NCBI GenBank assembly: GCA_045634305.1
Contig: JAZQZZ010000029.1
Location: forward strand, 1-44,291
Length of the DNA: 44,291 nucleotides
Direction: 5' to 3'
From: HGM04593 sp045634305
GTDB lineage: Bacteria > Bacteroidota > Bacteroidia > Bacteroidales > Bacteroidaceae
Positions within the stretch are counted from its first letter, which is position 1, and every line of letters starts with the position of its first letter. Positions 35,825-43,750 of the stretch are shown here, one piece after another. A program made the translations under genes and the position numbers. The notes under the pieces are model-generated. The model ran no database searches. It saw only the letters and a program-made list of their open reading frames with translations, and was not told the DNA's origin.

Positions 35825-37849
35825 ATGAAAAAGAGACTTATTTATACAATGACATTCCTTCTTTGCGGAACCTTCCTTTTCAGTTCTTGCAATGATATGT
35901 TGAATGTTGATTCAAACCGTGTGGAGTATGAGTTCGATGATTGGACACTCAATGACTCCGTTTTCTCGGTTCTGGGTATCCTTAAATCGGTACAGGGAGT
36001 CGCTGACCGTCAGGTTCTTATCAATGAACTCCGTGGTGACCTTATTACAGTCAATGAGGCCAAGGCTGTTCTTGATGTTCAGGAGTTGAGCCGTTCCGAG
36101 TTTAACCTTGAGACCAACAAATATCTTGATGTCAAGGACTACTATTCAATCATCAACAACTGCAATATTTACCTGGCACGTGTTGATACAACACTCGAGA
36201 AGAATAATGTCAAGTTGATGTTGCCGGAGTATGCTGCCGTCAAGAGTGTCCGTGCATGGACTTATCTGCAGCTTGCCATCAACTACAATAATGTTCCATA
36301 TTTTACCGAACCTATCCTCACACACAGTGCAGCCGAGGAGGTGTTGAATAAACCAATGCTCTCACGTGATGAGATTGTTGACAAACTAATTGCTGACATT
36401 CTCCCATACGAGAACCCTTCGGCATATCCGATGCCGGCTTGGGATAAGGATGGTAAGGTGCTTAAGTTCGGTTATGGCGACAATGGTACTGAGGTTGAGA
36501 CAAAGCGTCTCTTTGTTCCCATAAGAATGCTTTTGGGCGAACTCTATTTGTGGAAGGGCGATTACAAGAACGCAGCACGTTTCTTCCATGCGCAGATTGC
36601 AGGTACCGGCACTAACGAGACTGCAAAGAAATACGTCGATTATGGTCACAAGGCAAGTTATAGCGGAGAAGGCGGCAAGAATATGAACAACAGCTATATC
36701 GGCTTGTTCGCCGCAAAGGCTTTTGACAACAACAGTGCCAATATCTTCACTATCATACCATTTGCCAATACTGACCTACATGGTACAACATCGGGCCTTG
36801 CGGATATATTCTCTCCTGCAGGTGAGGTCGGTGCAGCTCAGGTTGTGGCGTCGCCCGGTATACAGTCTTTGTCCAAGAGACAGATTTACCGTTATTATGA
36901 AGGTGAGGATCCAAAGTCACCGGATGTTGTTGAGTACAGCCATTTTTATGAGTATCCCGGCGACCTCCGTATCAAAGCTACTACCTATTCACAGCGTGGA
37001 AACGATGACGCACAGACTGAATACAAGAATATCATAGGCAAGTTCAACTTTGAGGATGGTAATATTGGTCTTGAGTCTGAATATACATCCAATATAAGAA
37101 CAACCTTTGTGATACTCCAGCGTAAGGAGCATGCATATCTCCGCTTTGCAGAGGCTATGGTCGGCTTGGAGCGTCAGGGTTATGAGGGTGCAATGGAACT
37201 TGCTATGACAGTCCTCAAAGAGGGTGTAAAGGAGAACTACCAGATTCTTAAGAATCCGGTGTATCGTACCGATACAACATACGTTGAGCACAAGGATACG
37301 CTTGACCAGGTTATCAAGGTGGATACTTTGTATAAAAAGTATCTTGCCTCATGTACTGATTCTTTGAGATATAACTTTGCAGCAGAGGCTTTCCGTGATA
37401 ATAAGGGTATCCACTCTCGTGGTAGTGGTGACAGTGAACGTAACATCTACTATGCAATGACCGATACCTGTATTGCGCGTTATTTGGGTGTCACCGAAGT
37501 TGACAATAAGGTAGAAACTATTCTCCGTCCTATTACGTATCAGGATTCATTGAATTACATTGCCGACCTCGTCATTGATGAGCTTGCCCTTGAATTGGCA
37601 TGGGAGGGAACACGTTTCGGTGACCTTATCCGTTTTGCAAAGGCTATGGGCGACAACGAAGTCCTGGCGAAGCGTGTAGCCGGTCGTGCGTACGAGAACG
37701 ATGTAACATACCGCAGTCCGGAATATAATTTGGATGCAGAGTTGTATGGTCGCATGATGAACGAGGCTAACTGGTATCTGCCACTTCCGGGTGAGGTTGT
37801 TGAGCCTGTTGACCCCGAGGACGTCCCTACAGGTAAACTTTCTGAATAA
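35825..37849 (+). CDS. SusD/RagB-type surface nutrient-binding lipoprotein (second copy)
   Basis: This 674-residue lipoprotein is longer than the first SusD (569). The signal peptide ends FLFSSC, followed by NDMLNVDSNRV. SusD features are VKSVRAWTYLQLAINYNNVP and YFTEPILT at about residues 138-165, and an LALELAWEGTRFGDLIRFAK segment near the C-terminus, followed by NWYLPLPGEVVEP. The extra length is a region at about 465-560 containing charged repeats (RTDTTYVEHKDTLDQVIKV). It pairs with the second SusC, and a terminator follows 15 bp after its stop, closing the double operon. Confidence 0.92.
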   Translation: MKKRLIYTMTFLLCGTFLFSSCNDMLNVDSNRVEYEFDDWTLNDSVFSVLGILKSVQGVADRQVLINELRGDLITVNEAKAVLDVQELSRSEFNLETNKYLDVKDYYSIINNCNIYLARVDTTLEKNNVKLMLPEYAAVKSVRAWTYLQLAINYNNVPYFTEPILTHSAAEEVLNKPMLSRDEIVDKLIADILPYENPSAYPMPAWDKDGKVLKFGYGDNGTEVETKRLFVPIRMLLGELYLWKGDYKNAARFFHAQIAGTGTNETAKKYVDYGHKASYSGEGGKNMNNSYIGLFAAKAFDNNSANIFTIIPFANTDLHGTTSGLADIFSPAGEVGAAQVVASPGIQSLSKRQIYRYYEGEDPKSPDVVEYSHFYEYPGDLRIKATTYSQRGNDDAQTEYKNIIGKFNFEDGNIGLESEYTSNIRTTFVILQRKEHAYLRFAEAMVGLERQGYEGAMELAMTVLKEGVKENYQILKNPVYRTDTTYVEHKDTLDQVIKVDTLYKKYLASCTDSLRYNFAAEAFRDNKGIHSRGSGDSERNIYYAMTDTCIARYLGVTEVDNKVETILRPITYQDSLNYIADLVIDELALELAWEGTRFGDLIRFAKAMGDNEVLAKRVAGRAYENDVTYRSPEYNLDAELYGRMMNEANWYLPLPGEVVEPVDPEDVPTGKLSE

Positions 37850-37864
37850 TTGATATCACTTCAT

Positions 37865-37902
37865 AAGCAAACCGGGACCATGTGTTTCGGTTTGCTTTTT
37901 TA
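37865..37902 (+). terminator. Rho-independent terminator of the FAS1-SusCD double operon
   Basis: AAGCAAACCG (37865-37874) pairs with CGGTTTGCTT (37888-37897), followed by TTTTTATT. The stem starts 15 bp after the SusD stop. Confidence 0.85.
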
Positions 37903-37950
37903 TTATTCGCTACGGATGAATCCCCAACTCATTATAATATAAATACCATT

Positions 37951-38649
37951 ATGAAACGCATAGTAATACTTACCGGTGCCGGAATGAGTGTAGAGAGCGG
38001 ACTAGGTACTTTTCGTGGTGGTGGCGGTCTATGGGATAATTACCCGGTTGAAAAGGTGGCGACCCCCGAAGGATATGCCGAGAATCCAGCACTTGTGTTG
38101 GAGTTCTATAACAAGCGCCGTCGTGAACTCATTACTGTTGAGCCAAATGAAGGTCACAAACTTGTGGCTTCACTTGAGGAACATTTTGATGTTACAGTCG
38201 TTACCCAAAATGTAGACGATTTGCACGAGCGTGCCGGCTCCACCAATGTCATTCATCTCCACGGCGAACTGATGAAAGCATGTTCTTCGTTCGATCCTCA
38301 GAATCTTGATTATGTATGCACCTTGCCTTCGCCCGTGTCAGACATAAATATTGGTGACCTTGCCGCCGACGGTTCGCAACTTCGTCCCTTTATCGTGTGG
38401 TTCGGAGAGTCTGTGCCTCGTATGAGTGATGCAGTTGCTGCATTGGCCGGTGTAGATGCCTTTGTCATCATAGGTACTTCGCTGAATGTCTATCCTGCAG
38501 CAGGCCTCATGAACTATGTACCTGTCGGCGTACCTATATATCTGATAGATCCCAATGATGTGAATGTTACAAGGCGCGATGTTGTACTCCTCAAGATGGG
38601 GGCTTCCCTTGGCATGCGTACACTAATAGATAAATATTTAAAAAATTAA
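37951..38649 (+). CDS. Sir2-family NAD-dependent protein deacylase (class III, desuccinylase-like)
   Basis: This 232-residue sirtuin removes acyl groups from lysines using NAD, giving nicotinamide and O-acyl-ADP-ribose. Start MKRIVILTGAGMSVES is the standard N-terminus; an in-frame extension to 37882 would add unrelated residues that overlap the terminator. Motifs are TGAGMS, TQNVDDLHERAGS and HLHGEL with catalytic His104. Tyr53 and Arg56 (EFYNKRR) match the YxxR pair that recognises succinyl or malonyl lysine in SIRT5 and CobB. The usual zinc finger of two CxxC pairs is absent; only Cys111 and Cys123 are found in that segment. From memory this loss is shared by related Bacteroidetes sirtuins. 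Confidence 0.9.
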   Translation: MKRIVILTGAGMSVESGLGTFRGGGGLWDNYPVEKVATPEGYAENPALVLEFYNKRRRELITVEPNEGHKLVASLEEHFDVTVVTQNVDDLHERAGSTNVIHLHGELMKACSSFDPQNLDYVCTLPSPVSDINIGDLAADGSQLRPFIVWFGESVPRMSDAVAALAGVDAFVIIGTSLNVYPAAGLMNYVPVGVPIYLIDPNDVNVTRRDVVLLKMGASLGMRTLIDKYLKN

Positions 38650-38709
38650 AATCGTTCCAATATTAAAATAATTTAACACAACTTGTCGCGGTTTTATAAT
38701 TAAATGTGT

Positions 38710-38717
38710 TAAATTTG
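38710..38717 (+). promoter_or_regulatory. Candidate -7 box for the rubredoxin gene
   Basis: TAAATTTG fits TAnnTTTG. A TTG lies upstream at 38683-38685, but the spacer of 24 bp is too long for a standard -33 box. Leader would be about 85 bases. Confidence 0.4.
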
Positions 38718-38810
38718 CATCAGAAACAAAATGCTGCGCGTCTTAAAGGATATAGACCGGCTCGAACATTTGTTTTGCAAGATTTGTTTAATATTTAAAT
38801 CAAGATAATT

Positions 38811-38972
38811 ATGAAAAAGTATATTTGTACAGTATGTCAGTGGGTTTATGACCCGGAGATTGGTGATCCCGAGCAGGGCATAGAGCCCGGAGTTGCATTT
38901 GAGAGCCTCCCCGAAGACTATGTCTGCCCCTTGTGCGGAGTCGGAAAAGACGAGTTCGAGGTGGAAGAGTGA
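38811..38972 (+). CDS. Rubredoxin
   Basis: This 53-residue iron protein is too short for usual length cut-offs. It reads MKKYICTVCQWVYDPEIGDP, then 23 residues on, DYVCPLCGVGKDEFE. The two CxxC motifs (Cys6, Cys9, Cys39, Cys42) bind one Fe in the rubredoxin fold. Conserved aromatic residues Tyr4, Trp11, Tyr13 and Phe30 are present. Rubredoxins carry single electrons in the cytoplasm, often to oxygen- or peroxide-detoxifying enzymes in anaerobes. The partner is not encoded nearby. It stands alone between a -7 box and a strong terminator, so it is probably monocistronic. Confidence 0.95.
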   Translation: MKKYICTVCQWVYDPEIGDPEQGIEPGVAFESLPEDYVCPLCGVGKDEFEVEE

Positions 38973-38988
38973 AATGCAGTGATGTCAT

Positions 38989-39027
38989 GACAGGGAGATT
39001 TCGTGTGAAATCTCCCTGTCGTTTTTT
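38989..39027 (+). terminator. Rho-independent terminator of the rubredoxin gene
   Basis: GACAGGGAGATTTC (38989-39002) and GAAATCTCCCTGTC (39007-39020) form a perfect 14-bp stem with a GTGT loop, followed by G and six T. Confidence 0.9.
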
Positions 39028-39253
39028 GTCGGGCATCGGGATTATAATGAAAATTTAGCGCAATGAATGGATTGGGGTTCTCGTAGTAGAATGTTTATTT
39101 ATGAACAAATGATGTTTCTATGTGTTATTTCTTTTTTTATTTATTGACAGATTTGAAAATGGTGTTTTTTGCTTTCTTGTATCGCTTTTCAGTCAGTTAG
39201 GGTGGATTTTTGAGGAAAAAATGCTGTTTTTGCAAAAAAAAAGTGGAAAATGT

Positions 39254-39283
39254 TTTGTAGTTAAAAAAAAAGCCATACCTTTG
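39254..39283 (+). promoter_or_regulatory. Bacteroides-type promoter for the tRNA-tuf cluster
   Basis: TTTG (39254-39257) and TACCTTTG (39276-39283) are separated by 18 bp and fit TTTG / TAnnTTTG. Transcription would start near 39290, about 35 bases before the first tRNA. The 39028-39253 stretch upstream shows no gene. Confidence 0.6.
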
Positions 39284-39323
39284 CACTCGCTTTACAACGG
39301 TAACAGCGCTACAAATGATGACC

Positions 39324-39397
39324 GCCTCTTTAGCTCAGTTGGCCAGAGCACGTGATTTGTAATCTCGGGGTCGTTGGTTCGAATCCGACAAGAGGCT
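39324..39397 (+). tRNA. tRNA-Thr (anticodon TGT)
   Basis: A full cloverleaf: acceptor GCCTCTT / AAGAGGC, D stem GCTC / GAGC, anticodon loop TTTGTAA, T stem GTTGG / CCGAC. Anticodon TGT is at 39358-39360. The anticodon stem CGTGA / TCTCG has a T-T mismatch in the middle pair. No CCA is encoded. Confidence 0.95.
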
Positions 39398-39467
39398 CAA
39401 AAAAAAAGAAAGCGCAATTCGTTATGAAGTTGTCGCAAATGCGTTTTCTGAAATAGTGACAAGGTTA

Positions 39468-39550
39468 GGGCAAATTCCAGAGTGGCCAAATGGGGCAGAC
39501 TGTAAATCTGCTGTCTTTCGACTTCGGTGGTTCGAATCCATCTTTGCCCA
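39468..39550 (+). tRNA. tRNA-Tyr (anticodon GTA)
   Basis: Acceptor GGGCAAA / TTTGCCC, anticodon stem GCAGA / TCTGC with loop CTGTAAA, and a long variable arm as expected for class II tRNA-Tyr. Total length is 83. Confidence 0.95.
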
Positions 39551-39610
39551 CAAATGTGTTGAAAAAGAGAATGCAAACCGGCTTTGATAGTTTGATTTTT
39601 TAAATGATGC

Positions 39611-39618
39611 TATCTTTG
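39611..39618 (+). promoter_or_regulatory. Candidate internal -7 box before tRNA-Gly
   Basis: TATCTTTG is a perfect TAnnTTTG. TTTG at 39591-39594 is 16 bp upstream, shorter than usual. A start near 39624 would allow tRNA-Gly, the second tRNA-Thr and tuf to be transcribed separately from the first two tRNAs. Confidence 0.4.
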
Positions 39619-39649
39619 TTTGTTTGCAAATTCTTTATGTAAACGTATT

Positions 39650-39722
39650 GCGGAAGTAGCTCAGTTGATAGAGCATTAGCCTTCCAAGCTGAGGGTCGCG
39701 GGTTTGAGCCCCGTCTTCCGCT
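39650..39722 (+). tRNA. tRNA-Gly (anticodon TCC)
   Basis: Acceptor GCGGAAG / CTTCCGC, D stem GCTC / GAGC, anticodon stem TTAGC / GCTGA with loop CTTCCAA, T stem GCGGG / CCCGT. Confidence 0.95.
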
Positions 39723-39732
39723 CTTTTTCAAC

Positions 39733-39804
<72 letters not shown>

Positions 39805-39901
39805 CTGGAAGAGAGCTTTCTTGTCTTGATAGGTCAAGAGGAATACGTAAAACAGGATACAAATATTGGTAAATATATTGTTATAATTAAAGCTTAAAAC
39901 T

Positions 39902-41086
39902 ATGGCAAAAGAAAAATTTGAGCGTTCCAAACCACACGTAAATATTGGAACAATCGGTCACGTAGACCACGGTAAGACTACTTTGACCGCTGCTATTACT
40001 ACTGTATTGGCAAAGAGAGGTCTTTCTGAGTTGAAGTCTTTCGACCAGATCGACAACGCTCCTGAGGAGAAAGAGCGTGGTATTACTATCAATACTGCAC
40101 ACGTTGAGTATCAGACAGAGAATCGTCACTATGCGCACGTTGACTGTCCAGGTCACGCCGACTACGTGAAGAACATGGTTACCGGTGCTGCTCAGATGGA
40201 CGGTGCTATCATCGTTTCTGCTGCTACTGACGGTCCTATGCCTCAGACACGTGAGCACATCCTCCTCGCTCGTCAGGTAAACGTTCCACGTCTTGTTGTA
40301 TTCTTGAACAAGTGTGACGTTGTTGATGACGCTGAGATGCTTGAGCTCGTTGAGATGGAGATGCGTGAGCTTCTTTCATTCTATGAGTTCGACGGCGACA
40401 ACACTCCTATCATCCGCGGTTCTGCACTTGGTGCTTTGAACGGTGTTGCAGAGTGGGAGGAGAAGGTAATGGAGCTTATGGCTGCTTGTGATACATGGAT
40501 TCCACTTCCTCCACGTGATATCGATAAGCCTTTCTTGATGCCTGTTGAGGACGTATTCTCAATCACTGGTCGTGGTACTGTTGCTACAGGTCGTATCGAG
40601 GCTGGTATCGTTAAGGTAGGTGATGAGGTTGAGATCCTTGGTCTTGGTGAGAACAGAAAGACTGTTGTTACAGGTGTTGAGATGTTCCGCAAGCTTCTTG
40701 ATCAGGGTGAGGCTGGTGACAACGTTGGTTTGTTGCTCCGTGGTGTTGACAAGAACGATATCAAGCGTGGTATGGTACTTTGCCACCCAGGTCAGATCAA
40801 GCCTTACTCAGTATTCGAGGCTCAGGTTTATATCTTGAAGAAGGAAGAGGGTGGTCGTCACACTTCATTCCGCAACAAGTATCGTCCTCAGTTCTACCTC
40901 CGTACAATGGACTGTACAGGTGAGATTACTCTTCCTGCAGACGTTGAGATGGTAATGCCTGGTGACAACTTGAAGATCACTGTAACTTTGATCTATCCTG
41001 TTGCTCTTAACGAGGGTCTGACATTCGCTATCCGTGAGGGTGGTCGCACAGTAGGTGCTGGTCAGATTACTAAGGTTATCGAATAA
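39902..41086 (+). CDS. tuf: Translation elongation factor Tu
   Basis: This 394-residue GTPase delivers aminoacyl-tRNA to the ribosome. The GTP-binding motifs are GHVDHGKT (19-26), DCPGH (81-85) and NKCD (136-139). The switch I motif RGITI starts at residue 59. Domains 2 and 3 follow, with GRGTVATGRIE and GGRTVGAGQI. Length is normal. It sits in the tRNA-tuf-trpT-secE arrangement common in Bacteroidetes and many other bacteria. The codon choice is narrow (mostly CGT, GGT and GCT), as expected for a highly expressed gene. Confidence 0.98.
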   Translation: MAKEKFERSKPHVNIGTIGHVDHGKTTLTAAITTVLAKRGLSELKSFDQIDNAPEEKERGITINTAHVEYQTENRHYAHVDCPGHADYVKNMVTGAAQMDGAIIVSAATDGPMPQTREHILLARQVNVPRLVVFLNKCDVVDDAEMLELVEMEMRELLSFYEFDGDNTPIIRGSALGALNGVAEWEEKVMELMAACDTWIPLPPRDIDKPFLMPVEDVFSITGRGTVATGRIEAGIVKVGDEVEILGLGENRKTVVTGVEMFRKLLDQGEAGDNVGLLLRGVDKNDIKRGMVLCHPGQIKPYSVFEAQVYILKKEEGGRHTSFRNKYRPQFYLRTMDCTGEITLPADVEMVMPGDNLKITVTLIYPVALNEGLTFAIREGGRTVGAGQITKVIE

Positions 41087-41112
41087 TTCGAGCACACAAT
41101 GAAATAAAAATC

Positions 41113-41130
41113 CGGCTCCTTCGGGAGCCG
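41113..41130 (+). other. UUCG-tetraloop hairpin between tuf and tRNA-Trp
   Basis: CGGCTCC (41113-41119), TTCG, GGAGCCG (41124-41130) form a perfect 7-bp stem with a very stable cUUCGg loop. There is no T run after it and the tRNA starts 6 bp later, so it is more likely a processing or stability element than a terminator. Confidence 0.7.
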
Positions 41131-41136
41131 CTACTT

Positions 41137-41209
41137 ACGGGAATAGCTCAGTTGGTAGAGCACTGGTCTCCAAAACCAGGTGTCGGGAGTTCGAGCCTCT
41201 CTTCCCGTG
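41137..41209 (+). tRNA. tRNA-Trp (anticodon CCA)
   Basis: Acceptor ACGGGAA / TTCCCGT, anticodon stem CTGGT / ACCAG with loop CTCCAAA, T stem GGGAG / CTCTC, discriminator G. It lies between tuf and secE, a conserved position. Confidence 0.95.
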
Positions 41210-41220
41210 CTATAAAATAA

Positions 41221-41418
41221 ATGATTATGCTGACTAAATTTGTTAACTATTGTAAGGAATCTTACAATGAGCTTGTGCATAAGACAACTTGGCCGACCGC
41301 AAAACAACTCTCGAGCCAAGCAATTCTTGTGTTTGTATCGTCATTGGTACTGGCTGTGGTTGTGTTTGGTATGGATCAGCTCTTTGAGTTGGTTGCACGT
41401 ATTGTATATCCATCATAA
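41221..41418 (+). CDS. secE: Preprotein translocase subunit SecE
   Basis: A 65-residue single-span membrane protein that stabilises SecY in the protein-export channel. FVNYCKESYNELVHKTTWPT (with the conserved amphipathic helix and Trp-Pro) is the SecE signature, followed by one membrane helix (about 35-58). The start may be the first ATG or the one at 41227. It begins 11 bp after tRNA-Trp and is followed 12 bp later by nusG, the usual arrangement. Confidence 0.93.
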   Translation: MIMLTKFVNYCKESYNELVHKTTWPTAKQLSSQAILVFVSSLVLAVVVFGMDQLFELVARIVYPS

Positions 41419-41430
41419 ACTATAGTCCAA

Positions 41431-41973
41431 ATGGCTGAAAGCAATAAAAAATGGTATGTCTTGCGTGCCGTTAGCGGTAAAGAGGCAAAAGTCAAGGAGT
41501 ATATCGAGACCGATATAAAACTCCGTGGCCTCACCGATAAGGTATCGCAAGTTCTTATTCCTACTGAAAAGGTAGTTCAGGTGCGCAACGGTAAGCGTAT
41601 CGTGAAGGAAAAACCATATCTCTCAGGCTATGTTCTTGTTGAAGCGGAGTTGGTAGGCGATATCGCCTTTACACTGCGCAATACACCCAATGTTCTTGGT
41701 TTCTTGGGTGGCATGGAGCAGCCTACACCAATCCGTCAGGCCGAAATTAACCGCATCCTGGGTACAGTGGATGAGTTGCAGGAGACTACAGACGAGAGCC
41801 TCTTGGAATTCTCTGTCGGCGAGGTTGTAAAGGTGAATGCAGGTCCTTTCTCGGGTTTTACAGGTGTTGTTGAAGAGGTAAATGCAGCTCGAAAGACCTT
41901 GAAGGTTATGGTAAAGATCTTCGGTCGTTCGACTCCTGTAGATTTAGGTTACATGCAAGTTGATAAAGAGTGA
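41431..41973 (+). CDS. nusG: Transcription termination/antitermination factor NusG
   Basis: This 180-residue protein binds RNA polymerase and links it to Rho or the ribosome. The NGN domain starts KKWYVLRAVSGKEAKVKEYI. The segment PYLSGYVLVEAEL and the RNTPNVLGFLGG loop are typical. The C-terminal KOW domain holds VGEVVKVNAGPFSGFTGVVE. Length is normal for the family. It lies between secE and rplK. Confidence 0.97.
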   Translation: MAESNKKWYVLRAVSGKEAKVKEYIETDIKLRGLTDKVSQVLIPTEKVVQVRNGKRIVKEKPYLSGYVLVEAELVGDIAFTLRNTPNVLGFLGGMEQPTPIRQAEINRILGTVDELQETTDESLLEFSVGEVVKVNAGPFSGFTGVVEEVNAARKTLKVMVKIFGRSTPVDLGYMQVDKE

Positions 41974-42026
41974 TGCGGCTTCCACACATCACTCAATTGT
42001 TGTTAATTTTATAGATTTTTTTTACA

Positions 42027-42470
42027 ATGGCAAAAGAAATTGCTGGACTTATCAAGTTACAGATTAAAGGTGGCGCAGCAAATCCATCACCCCCAGTAGG
42101 CCCTGCGTTGGGTTCTAAGGGTATCAATATCATGGAATTCTGCAAGGCGTTTAATGCCAGAACCCAGGATAAGGCCGGAAAAGTTTTGCCTGTTATCATT
42201 ACTTACTATGCAGACAAGTCATTCGACTTCGTTGTAAAGACTCCTCCTGTAGCAATCCAGCTGCTCGAAGTAGCTAAGATTAAAGGTGGATCTGCAGAGC
42301 CTAACCGTAAAAAGGTTGCTACCATCACATGGGAGCAGGTAGAGGCTATAGCGAAAGAGAAAATGCCCGACTTGAACTGCTTTACTGTAGAGGCTGCCAT
42401 GAAGATGGTTGCAGGTACAGCGAGAAGTATGGGTATCAGTGTAAGTGGAACTTTTCCCGGAAACAATTAA
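42027..42470 (+). CDS. rplK: 50S ribosomal protein L11
   Basis: A 147-residue protein of the GTPase-associated centre that binds 23S rRNA with L10. Signatures are KLQIKGGAANPSPPVGPALG near the N-terminus and the C-terminal GTARSMGISVSG. It is first of the rplKA pair, 14 bp before rplA. Confidence 0.98.
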   Translation: MAKEIAGLIKLQIKGGAANPSPPVGPALGSKGINIMEFCKAFNARTQDKAGKVLPVIITYYADKSFDFVVKTPPVAIQLLEVAKIKGGSAEPNRKKVATITWEQVEAIAKEKMPDLNCFTVEAAMKMVAGTARSMGISVSGTFPGNN

Positions 42471-42484
42471 AAAATTAGACTAGA

Positions 42485-43177
42485 ATGGGTAAACTGACAA
42501 AAAATCAAAAGTTAGCAGCCGCTAAAGTTGACACAGCTAAATCCTATCCATTGACAGAGGCTGTCGAATTGTTGAAGGAGATTACTTTCACAAAGTTCGA
42601 TGCATCAGTGGATATCGATGTACGCCTTGGCGTTGACCCCCGTAAGGCAAACCAGATGGTGAGAGGCGTTGTTTCTCTCCCAAGTGGTACCGGTAAGGAG
42701 GTTCGCGTTCTTTGCTTGTGTACTCCCGATGTGGAAGAAGCTGCAAAAGCGGCCGGTGCTGACTATGTTGGTCTTGACGAATATATCGAGAAGATCAAAG
42801 GTGGTTGGACGGATATCGACATCATTATCACAATGCCGTCCATTATGGGTAAATTAGGTGCGCTCGGTCGTGTTCTCGGTCCTCGCGGATTGATGCCGAA
42901 CCCAAAGAGCGGTACCGTTACTATGGATATACCAAAGGCTGTTAAAGAGGTGAAGCAGGGTAAGATTGACTTCAAGGTAGACAAGGCGGGTATTGTACAC
43001 GCTTCTATCGGTAAGGCGTCATTCGCTCCTGAGGCTATCATCGCTAACGTTAAGGAGTTTATGGCTACAATCCACAAGCTCAAACCTTCAACAGCGAAAG
43101 GTACATATGTTAAGAGTGTATTCCTATCAACAACGATGAGCAAGGGTCTTCGCATAGATCCTAAGTCAATCGACTAA
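42485..43177 (+). CDS. rplA: 50S ribosomal protein L1
   Basis: A 230-residue protein of the mobile L1 stalk and, in E. coli, the translational repressor of the L11-L1 mRNA. Signatures are SVDIDVRLGVDPRKANQMVR and VLGPRGLMPNPKSGTVT. It is intact, with rplJ starting 13 bp downstream. Confidence 0.98.
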   Translation: MGKLTKNQKLAAAKVDTAKSYPLTEAVELLKEITFTKFDASVDIDVRLGVDPRKANQMVRGVVSLPSGTGKEVRVLCLCTPDVEEAAKAAGADYVGLDEYIEKIKGGWTDIDIIITMPSIMGKLGALGRVLGPRGLMPNPKSGTVTMDIPKAVKEVKQGKIDFKVDKAGIVHASIGKASFAPEAIIANVKEFMATIHKLKPSTAKGTYVKSVFLSTTMSKGLRIDPKSID

Positions 43178-43190
43178 TCCCGGATGAACT

Positions 43191-43706
43191 ATGAAGAAGG
43201 AAGATAAAGTTAATTCTATTGCTCACATTGGTGACGTTATTAAGGAATATGCACACTTCTACTTGGTAGATGTAACTGCAATGAACGCAGCTGCAACAAA
43301 TGCAATGCGTGCTAAATGCTATAAGCAGGAGGTTAAGATGCTTGTAGTTAAGAACACTCTTCTCAAGAAGGCGTTCGAGGCTGCCGAGGTTGATTACTCA
43401 CCTCTCTACTCTTGCCTTAAAGGAACAACAGCTCTTTTGCTTTGCAATACTGCTAATGTACCTGCAAAATTGATCAAGGATGTTGCCGGTAAGGGTGAGA
43501 TTCCTGCTCTCAAGGGTGCATATGCTGAGGAAAGCTTCTATGTTGGCGCAGAGCAGCTTGAGGCTCTTATCAACATCAAGAGCAAGAACGAACTTATCGC
43601 TGAGGTTGTGGCATTGCTGCAGTCACCGATCAAGAATGTTGTTTCAGCTCTTCAATCAGGTGGTAATACCATCCACGGAGTACTTAAGACACTCGGTGAA
43701 AGATAA
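43191..43706 (+). CDS. rplJ: 50S ribosomal protein L10
   Basis: A 171-residue protein that anchors L7/L12 dimers to the ribosome stalk base. MKKEDKVNSIAHIGDVIKEY and the central AKCYKQEVKMLVVKNTLLKK are typical. Only 13 bp separate it from rplA, so no long L10-binding leader of the E. coli type fits between the genes. Confidence 0.96.
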   Translation: MKKEDKVNSIAHIGDVIKEYAHFYLVDVTAMNAAATNAMRAKCYKQEVKMLVVKNTLLKKAFEAAEVDYSPLYSCLKGTTALLLCNTANVPAKLIKDVAGKGEIPALKGAYAEESFYVGAEQLEALINIKSKNELIAEVVALLQSPIKNVVSALQSGGNTIHGVLKTLGER

Positions 43707-43750
43707 TAATCAAAATTCAATTAGTAAAAACAATTTAAATTTATACGAAT

